64,000 bases of DNA. Origin: Lamellibrachia columna (taxonomy: Eukaryota; Annelida; Polychaeta; Sabellida; Siboglinidae). The stretch lies in NCBI GenBank assembly GCA_963662155.1, contig OY759267.1, positions 36,606,656 to 36,670,655 of the forward strand, in the 5' to 3' direction. A program made the translations under genes and the position numbers. Position 1 is the stretch's first letter. Each line of letters opens with the position of its first letter. Of this stretch, positions 57,420-64,000 are shown one piece after another. A model generated the notes under the pieces. That model had not been told where the DNA came from and did not search any database. It worked only from the letters and a program-made list of their open reading frames with translations.

Positions 57420-60120
57420 GCTGTGATATCTATATAAATAACAATGTGCCATGAATTTTGCATATATATAATACTTCTAAGTTAAGGCCTGTGACGAAGG
57501 TGTTGTTTTAAACTAATCTCCTATTAAAGGTCCCTCCTAATTTGTTTCGTAATTTCAGACTCATTTTGCAACAAATTCAACTTATCTTGCCACTGTGACA
57601 TATTAGTTCGTTTGTACAAATCTGCTATTGATTTTTATCAAGCAATCACAGGACAATGTATTAAATTATGTTTGAAATATGAAAAAAGGCAAAAGTCTTT
57701 CTATACTATGACATTAGGCTACTCGCACTAGTTACCTGATCTAACGATCAAGGTCAATTCTTTCGATGATTTTAACAAAAGTATTCACTCTATTAAACTG
57801 ACCATATTACTTAAATTATTCGTATGCTACATATTTGAACATCAACAAACCTCAGTCGTGATGGGCTAAATCAGTTGACGAGGGAGTCTTAACTGTGTAA
57901 TCAGTTTGAAGCTGTCAGTATTGGATAATGAATACAACAAAAAAACAATGTCCCATTCTGGAAGTCAAACCATTAAAACAGGAGATGTTGCAAACTCTGA
58001 AACTTAATCATCTTTAAAACTGGATGACTAGTTTGACCCTGTTGATCTTGGCCAAGTTCACATTTCTTATTAATTGTTTAAAAAGAACAACCTTGTACAA
58101 CTGGACACAAATTAACAGAATAGGTTACCAATGACTACCTGGTAACCGTTACACAGACGACTCGTACAACACAGGTGGTATTTCATCTACTTTTATATGT
58201 TAGTGCCATTTCAATATGTATGTATGACAATATCAACGAAAAGCATGGTACATAAAACGATATAGCGTTATTATCTTTACAGCATTAAACTATTGTATAA
58301 TCTGTATACTGTAAACATGTACAAAAAGATAGTATTCTTTCACCTGGTTAAAAGGTGTGTAATATCGCAGAGGTGTTCTTAGATAGTTCAGATGTCTTGA
58401 TCAATATGTGGTTTTTTATTTTGGCACATGACATTTCATTTACTACTTAATGTTTTACTACACAATATCAAGACTACTGGTTAGTAGAACTGACCGGGAT
58501 CAACTGGCCAGTGTTGACTGGACATACCATACAGTTGCATACAGTGTTAACAGTTTGGCACATCTATAACAATGGACACTCGCAAATAAAACAGTAGCAT
58601 TTATGACAACGCTCAGAATTTTTAAGAACTAGTTCCTGAAAACACTGGAACTGACCTTTACTCTCTCTCTCTCTCTCTCTCTCATGGGTGGTCATTAAAT
58701 GGTAGAAAATCTCAATGATGTACATAGACAAAGCTCGGTTATTGGAGCCAGTGGTGTTGTGTTATTAAGATTAGATACTTGCATATCAGTCATTTCGGCC
58801 ATCTTTGTGACTCATGGGTAGCGCTACTACCTATCCCTGGGAGAACGGCTGTTAGGAACGTGTTAAACAATATCATCAACCAAGACAGCAAGTGGGACCA
58901 AATAAATCGGTAATCCACGTTTCTAATAGCTGTTCTCCCAGGGGTAGATAATAGAACTACCCATAGGTCGTTCATTACCCACTGAAAAGACATCATTACT
59001 ATAATTATTTATAGTTATTAATCTTGATCGAATACTATATTTTAATACATATATGTTTTTCAACTATATATTATATTTATTATTTTATGATTGCATGTAT
59101 GTACATGCCTATGACTGGGCTGGTCCGAGATATATGACACTTTATAAATTTTAGTAATAATAATCAAAAGCAGTTTTATAGAAAGTCTGTCGGGCTGTCA
59201 CATACAATAAAACCTAATGTTGAGACCAGGAAACGGAGGGTCTATTACAAATGTGTCTATTATAATGAGGTGTCCATTGTTTCAGGTAAAAATTTAGTCA
59301 ACACTTATTTTAGCCAGTTTGTAGGCAGGGTTAATATTCTTGGCAACACACTGAAGCCATAACGGCACATTAGTACAAACGTATAATACTGTTATTTTAT
59401 TTAAAAAAATTCTTAAAATTGTGTGTACATACATAAATATATTAATGATGAAAATAGTTGTTTCTGGCAAACACATGAAAGCAGCACATCACCCCATATT
59501 TCAGTAAAACTGGAGAGCAATCAACATAATCTGAAGGAGATGGTTCTACACTGCTGCAGTTTTGGCACACACTATTGCAACATGAAACTGATGTGGCCCT
59601 CTTGTGCATCCATGATGAAAATGTAAACAGTCACTAAAGCAACCTAAACTTCACACATAACAGTGGTGAATGTATTTAAAACATCAATAATTAAGTGATA
59701 CTTTATACCCCTCTAAAAGCCTATCTCATAACTGTCATAAATTTGCACCGATGATGCAGCTTCAATAAAATCATCTATATATCTATCACAGATCGTTTCT
59801 TTGGCTTGAATGGAAAACACTAGACCAAACATAAACATGCTATAACGTTGTCAGTGTAACACCTGTCACCTGTAAATTGTACACCCAGTTGTACAGTTGA
59901 GTTTGCAATATGTGAACTTTACAGTTGAGTTTACAGTGAGTGCACATCAGTCATTTGTAAACGTGTGACCATAAGCAATGTGAGGTTGTCGTATGTTTGT
60001 TTGAACCCATAAGTTGAATATTCAAAAAACAAAACATCAGGCTTATAGCCGACTGGCTGCATTGGTTCTTGCCATAGTGATGCTAGGTGGCAGCACTGTT
60101 TGGCGGTTGCCAGAGTGAGG
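57420..60120. other. Intergenic region between PUDP and the next minus-strand gene
   Basis: Holds a hAT-family fragment at 57540-57790 (ctcattttgcaacaaattca…, direct orientation, matching 43150-43480), a (CT)n run near 58668-58682, and a foldback at 58809-58969. The rest (57800-58660 and 58980-60120) shows no supported gene. Confidence 0.6.
58809..58969. mobile_element. Foldback MITE-like element
   Basis: The left arm (gactcatgggtag…ccctgggagaacggctgtta) pairs imperfectly with the right arm (…tagctgttctcccaggggta…ctacccataggtc) across a spacer of about 50 bases. Non-coding. Confidence 0.75.
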
Positions 60121-60249
60121 CTATGAGACGGCAGGTTGTGGCTCATTGAGCTGTTCAATGTCTTTGATTGTGTCCTTGACGATGTTCTTCAGTTCTTGTC
60201 TTGCATCCTTCATAGAATTTTCACGAACTGCGTTGAATTTCCGCTGGAC
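60121..60249 (-). CDS. Unrecognised gene: terminal exon, long form
   Basis: Acceptor cctttgtacag, phase 0, encodes 42 residues: VQRKFNAVRENSMKDARQEL then KNIVKDTIKDIEQLNEPQPA-VS and a TAG. Strongly helical, charged, coiled-coil-like. It probably follows the exon at 63276-63446. I do not recognise the family. Confidence 0.6.
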   Translation of the reverse strand, partial: VQRKFNAVRENSMKDARQELKNIVKDTIKDIEQLNEPQPAVS

Positions 60250-60354
60250 CTGTACAAAGGACAACATTTCATTAACCAGTCGAGTCTTTTGCTGAGTGCA
60301 AAGAGAGTGATTGACAGTTAAACGACCAAATATTAAATATTGTGACATTGTTAT

Positions 60355-60500
60355 GGTCAACAAAAGGTTAATGTGACATGTGCTGGTCAAAGTAAGGTTA
60401 ATGTGGTATCTTGTGGAGGTCAACAAAGGGTTAATGTGACATCTTGTGGTGGTCAACATAGGGTTAATGTGACATCTTGTAGTGGTAAGCAAAGGGTTAA
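60355..60500 (+). repeat. About 33-bp repeat, 5 copies
   Basis: Units gttaatgtgacatcttgtgg plus tggtcaacaaagg, diverged, immediately before the (GT)n run. Confidence 0.85.
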
Positions 60501-60509
60501 TGTGATGTG

Positions 60510-60513
60510 CGTT

Positions 60514-60602
<89 letters not shown>
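60510..60602 (+). repeat. (GT)n microsatellite
   Basis: About 46 uninterrupted GT units. Confidence 0.98.
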
Positions 60603-60604
<2 letters not shown>

Positions 60605-61129
60605 ACATGCACACACACAAGTGAGTGGATGGTTAATGTGATACACAAGACAGAATGGGAAAGATTACTTAACTAGAAGATATATAGTGAATATCGGAAG
60701 GGTCACAAACATTGGTGCCAACATTATCACTTTCTGGTGGGAAATACTACTTTTCCACTGGTTCCACTTTTTTCTGCTTGTTTGACAAAATGTCTCGGTT
60801 TTTATTATTTTCAAATAATAAAAAAATGTTATGGTTCACTCGTTATAATAGTTGCAGCCGAGGCCATTCTAAGCACATGCTATTTCTATGGTCTCGAGTG
60901 ATTTAACATTTTCTAGTGCCTGTGTCGACTGTGAATAAAAATGGCTAATCAAACTGGTTACCCGTAAAAACAACATTCGTGAGTCAGCTAGTCAATGAAA
61001 GCTGAATGGGGGAGGGCGTTTCCCACTTTCCCATGAGTAGACGTTGACACCTATGAACAATATTGTTAGAAAGATGCCGCCTGTTAAAAACCCACTAGAG
61101 AACTAGATGGCACCAAGTAACGTTGGTAC

Positions 61130-61430
61130 ATGCATTAGTACTATGATGATGGTGATGACTGCTACATTGTAATACTACTAATGATGATTGTGATGACTGC
61201 TATGATGATGACTACTACCACTAATGATGAGTGTTGACTACTACACTATACTATGATGATGATTGCTACTAATGATGATGGTGATGATTACGACTATGAT
61301 GACGCCTACTGCTAATAATGAAGATGGTGTTGACTACATTGTACTACAATGGGGATAACTACTACTACAATAATGATGATGACTACTATTACTATGATGA
61401 TGGTGATAACTACTCCTATTACTACAATTT
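61130..61430 (+). repeat. Degenerate (GAT/ACT)n simple repeat
   Basis: Interspersed gatgatg and actactac motifs. A second similar patch follows at 62085-62340, and 60610-61130 and 61430-62085 hold nothing I can assign. Confidence 0.85.
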
Positions 61431-62084
61431 ACGTAGGCCTTGTACAAAAAATTTGTAACAACTCGGTCAACACATCTACCCAATAGGTACAACACATCTC
61501 TGACAAGTATACATGCTTAATTAATAAATCAACACACTTAATTAATATAGACTTACCCTATATAGGTAAACTGCAACCAGTGTAACTAACTGCTATTATG
61601 TTGCCTTGTAGCTATCCAATGTCCCAATTTGTTCGGAAAAATGAATTCCTTGATGTATTTTAGGGTAAAGAACACTCTGCTCAACTAAACCTCTTGGGGT
61701 CTTCGGTGGCTTAACTAGCCCCGTTTCAACAATTAAGCTTATTTAATTAACTCATTACTGCGCGAAGTGATGTAAATAATCTTCGTCTTTGTACATAGTT
61801 AAATCATTTGTAAGTGCACAAACAATAAAATCTGGTCACGTGCCTTGATAGTTTGCACACCAGCAGACATTAATCACAATTACTAAAAGTTTTGAAAAAC
61901 ATCAAAAAACATACTTTTAGCTCACATGTTGTGACAAACATAACCTATTATATGTCAATCATGTTCTAATAACATGTTCAATCACTGGGTGGTACCGTGT
62001 AACTGTCTCTGCTGTTGTTTCCTGGAAAACATGGGTGACTCAACTAACCCAGTGGCTCAAGTAATACTGCCTTCCCCATCTCCT

Positions 62085-62340
62085 ACTAATATGACGATTA
62101 TTACTGTTATGATGATAATGATGACTGCTACTACTACAATGGTAATGGTGATAACTAATACTACTATGATGATGACTACTATTATGATGATGATGACTAT
62201 ATAATAATGGTTATGACTACTACTATGATGATGGTGATGACTACTACTATGATGACGGTGATTACTACTCACGATGATTGTGTTGACTACTACATTGTAC
62301 TTCTACAATGATGACTACTACTATGGTGATGACGCCTACT
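62085..62340 (+). repeat. Degenerate (GAT/ACT)n simple repeat
   Basis: Same composition as 61130-61430. Repetitive Met/Thr and Ile/Val frames across it are artefacts. Confidence 0.85.
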
Positions 62341-62542
62341 ACTATTATTGACCACAATAACAAAACTTGACATTTAGCACTATCTTCCCAACCAACACCA
62401 GTTAGGTAATGGCTACAAAACCAACTTCCACATAACATTGAAACGAACACGACAGAACAGACTCCTATCACCTTATAGCTAGTACTACCTGGTGGCAGTT
62501 GCAGGGGAAAACGGGGTTAATAGCATAGCAGGGTAACACAGG

Positions 62543-62617
62543 TCAGAGGGTGGAAAGTGCATTGTCTGAGTCTTCCTCGCTCGAATCAGTTGTGTCGTAG
62601 TTGTAAGTATTTTTTAG
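62543..62617 (-). CDS. Unrecognised gene: alternative terminal exon, short form
   Basis: Acceptor tcatccgcag, phase 0, encodes LKNTYNYDTTDSSEEDSDNA-LSTL and TGA. The acidic SSEEDSD end resembles a CK2-type site. It has no internal donor, so it must be terminal if used, competing with the exon at 60121-60249. Confidence 0.5.
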   Translation of the reverse strand, partial: LKNTYNYDTTDSSEEDSDNALSTL

Positions 62618-63275
62618 CTGCGGATGAAGGCAAGAGAGACATAAAGCAAATCAGGCGTAGAAGTATGTGCATGTTGTCTGTCTCTCAGACATTTGATTGA
62701 GTGAGTAAACATGCTTGTATGCCTACACGTGCATGAGTGCGTGCATGCATGCGTGCATGAGCATAGAAAGTTATGTTTTCTGCCAAATTATTGTACAGAG
62801 TGACCCCAACCAATATGGTGTGAACTGTAATAATATTATTGCTAGCCAACATAATAGTTCAGTTAGTAAAGGATGATATCTAAACATTAATGTGTGATTC
62901 TACATGAAATTGGTTTCAACTGCAGCTGTTGCATTAAGTGCTGTATATCGTTGCATTTTTCTGATCACAGTTCATAAGGGTGGTGATTTCAAGCAAATGC
63001 AGGCAGTTTTCCATTATTACGGGTGAATATGAATGATATCTCATGGTTTCAGCATAAAGTAAGTAATACACTTCTACTTTCTATTTGAATTACTGACTTG
63101 TACGTTGTTTAAATTTTCATTTGGAAATATTGCATTGAATAAAGAAATTGTCATGGGTCAATGTAATTCAAAGTTCCATGCAACAGGGATCGGAGGTTAA
63201 ATTACATCGGTTTTATATCATGCATCAATGTTCTAAGTATATCAGATGGAATTATTTCGCTCTTCTCGACCCTAC

Positions 63276-63446
63276 CTCGCTCAGTAGTTGTTTAGCATTG
63301 CCAAAGTCTTTTCGATATTTCTTTGGGTGCGAGAGAACGTCATTGAGTGGCGCTTCAATGACACAAGTGCGGTTGCGAAGAGTCTGTAGCATGTCCTCAA
63401 TCTGCTCTGACTTCATCTTCCTCTTCGGACCAAGAGGCAAACCACG
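63276..63446 (-). CDS. Unrecognised gene: internal exon
   Basis: Acceptor catgttttgcag and donor gcgag|gtaggg, 171 nt, phase 0 both sides. It encodes RGLPLGPKRKMKSEQIEDML, then QTLRNRTCVIEAPLNDVLSH and PKKYRKDFGNAKQLLSE. Basic and helical; a nuclear-localisation-like PKRK is present. The composition and clean splice sites support coding. I cannot name the family. Upstream exons lie beyond 64000. Confidence 0.72.
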
Positions 63447-63789
63447 CTGCAAAACATGATATTTTATTATTATTATTTATTATTATACATTTGCAACGCC
63501 CCATGTGTCCGGGTTACAAACCTACTCAAAGGCGCTAACAACACAAAGATAATTTAAAAAAAGTTAAATATAAATAAATGTGTTTAAAAGACAAGTAAAC
63601 ATAAGTTAAATAAGCAAATAAATTAAGTTGATACATTAAATAAATATATAAGTTAAGCAGGGTGTTTCGGAGGCTGCGCAAAAGAGATAAGATTTTCTGT
63701 TTGACTTGTTCCTTGTTAAACCAGCACAGCAGGAATTAGAAGACCACCAGCCAATGACAGAGTGGCTGTCTGCTGCTGCATGTTGTCTG

Positions 63790-63990
63790 CCTCCCGGCTA
63801 TATACACCATTGGTTGGAGCCACAGACCAGGCGAGATGCATTTGACATTCTTTAATTAACATTTGTGGAGGACGACAAGTGAAAGGAGAAGGCTGCTGAT
63901 AGGGAGAAGTGGAAATGGATAACAGCCGGGGCGGCGCAGCAGTAGATGGACTAGCCTCGCCACTTTATAAAGGGAGTAGAAGGAAGAAAA
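63790..63990 (+). mobile_element. Possible LINE C-terminal remnant
   Basis: Reads ADREKWKWITAGAAQQ in one frame, resembling the D-R-x-x-W end of retrotransposon RT proteins. Too short and degenerate for certainty. Confidence 0.35.
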
Positions 63991-64000
63991 ATGGGCAAAT

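Noticed and set aside
60121..60648. 175-residue minus frame with a long HTHT run
   Set aside because: Only the last 42 residues (60121-60249) follow a splice acceptor; the rest is read-through of the (GT)n microsatellite and intron.

Overview
This is a eukaryotic (animal) genomic window, AT-rich and full of introns, tandem repeats and degenerate transposable elements. There is no bacterial-style gene organisation. Splicing exons by hand and checking phase at every junction recovers three conserved metazoan genes plus the 3' part of a fourth gene I do not recognise. The non-LTR retrotransposons, hAT and pogo-like elements, tRNA-derived SINEs and unusual minisatellite density suggest a marine invertebrate, perhaps a lophotrochozoan such as a mollusc. 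That assignment is inference, and no diagnostic marker is present.

Layout. (1) 1-19980, plus strand: CAMTA, a calmodulin-binding transcription activator, in 13 exons. Its 5' end, including the CG-1 DNA-binding domain, lies outside the window. TIG/IPT, ankyrin repeats, IQ motifs and a stop codon are present, giving 1040 residues in the window with every exon phase agreeing. (2) 19981-25864: intergenic or 3'UTR, rich in minisatellites, with one doubtful minus-strand exon. (3) 50279-25865, minus strand: complete CYLD deubiquitinase in 14 exons (961 residues in the model). It has three CAP-Gly regions and a USP domain with all catalytic residues and a zinc-binding insert. Its introns hold most of the mobile elements. 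(4) 50763-57419, plus strand: complete PUDP (HDHD1-type HAD phosphatase) in 5 exons, 233 residues, head to head with CYLD across about 480 bases. (5) 63446-60121, minus strand: last exons of an unrecognised coiled-coil or charged gene, with two possible alternative terminal exons.

The genes do not form an operon or an evident pathway. CAMTA is a Ca2+/calmodulin-responsive transcription factor, CYLD removes Lys63/Met1 ubiquitin chains in NF-kB-type signalling, and PUDP dephosphorylates pseudouridine 5'-phosphate. The only plausible regulatory coupling is the CYLD/PUDP divergent promoter region.

No new biological system of the defence or cluster type was found. The most notable signals are structural: a tandem array just beyond the CYLD stop codon made of copies of CYLD's own last codons, with a near-perfect 152-bp hairpin between array and stop; a GC-AG intron in CAMTA holding a 0.8-kb minisatellite; a threefold nested transposon with target-site duplications at each level; an inverted pair of hAT elements bracketing three CYLD exons; and a minisatellite grown from a SINE tail.
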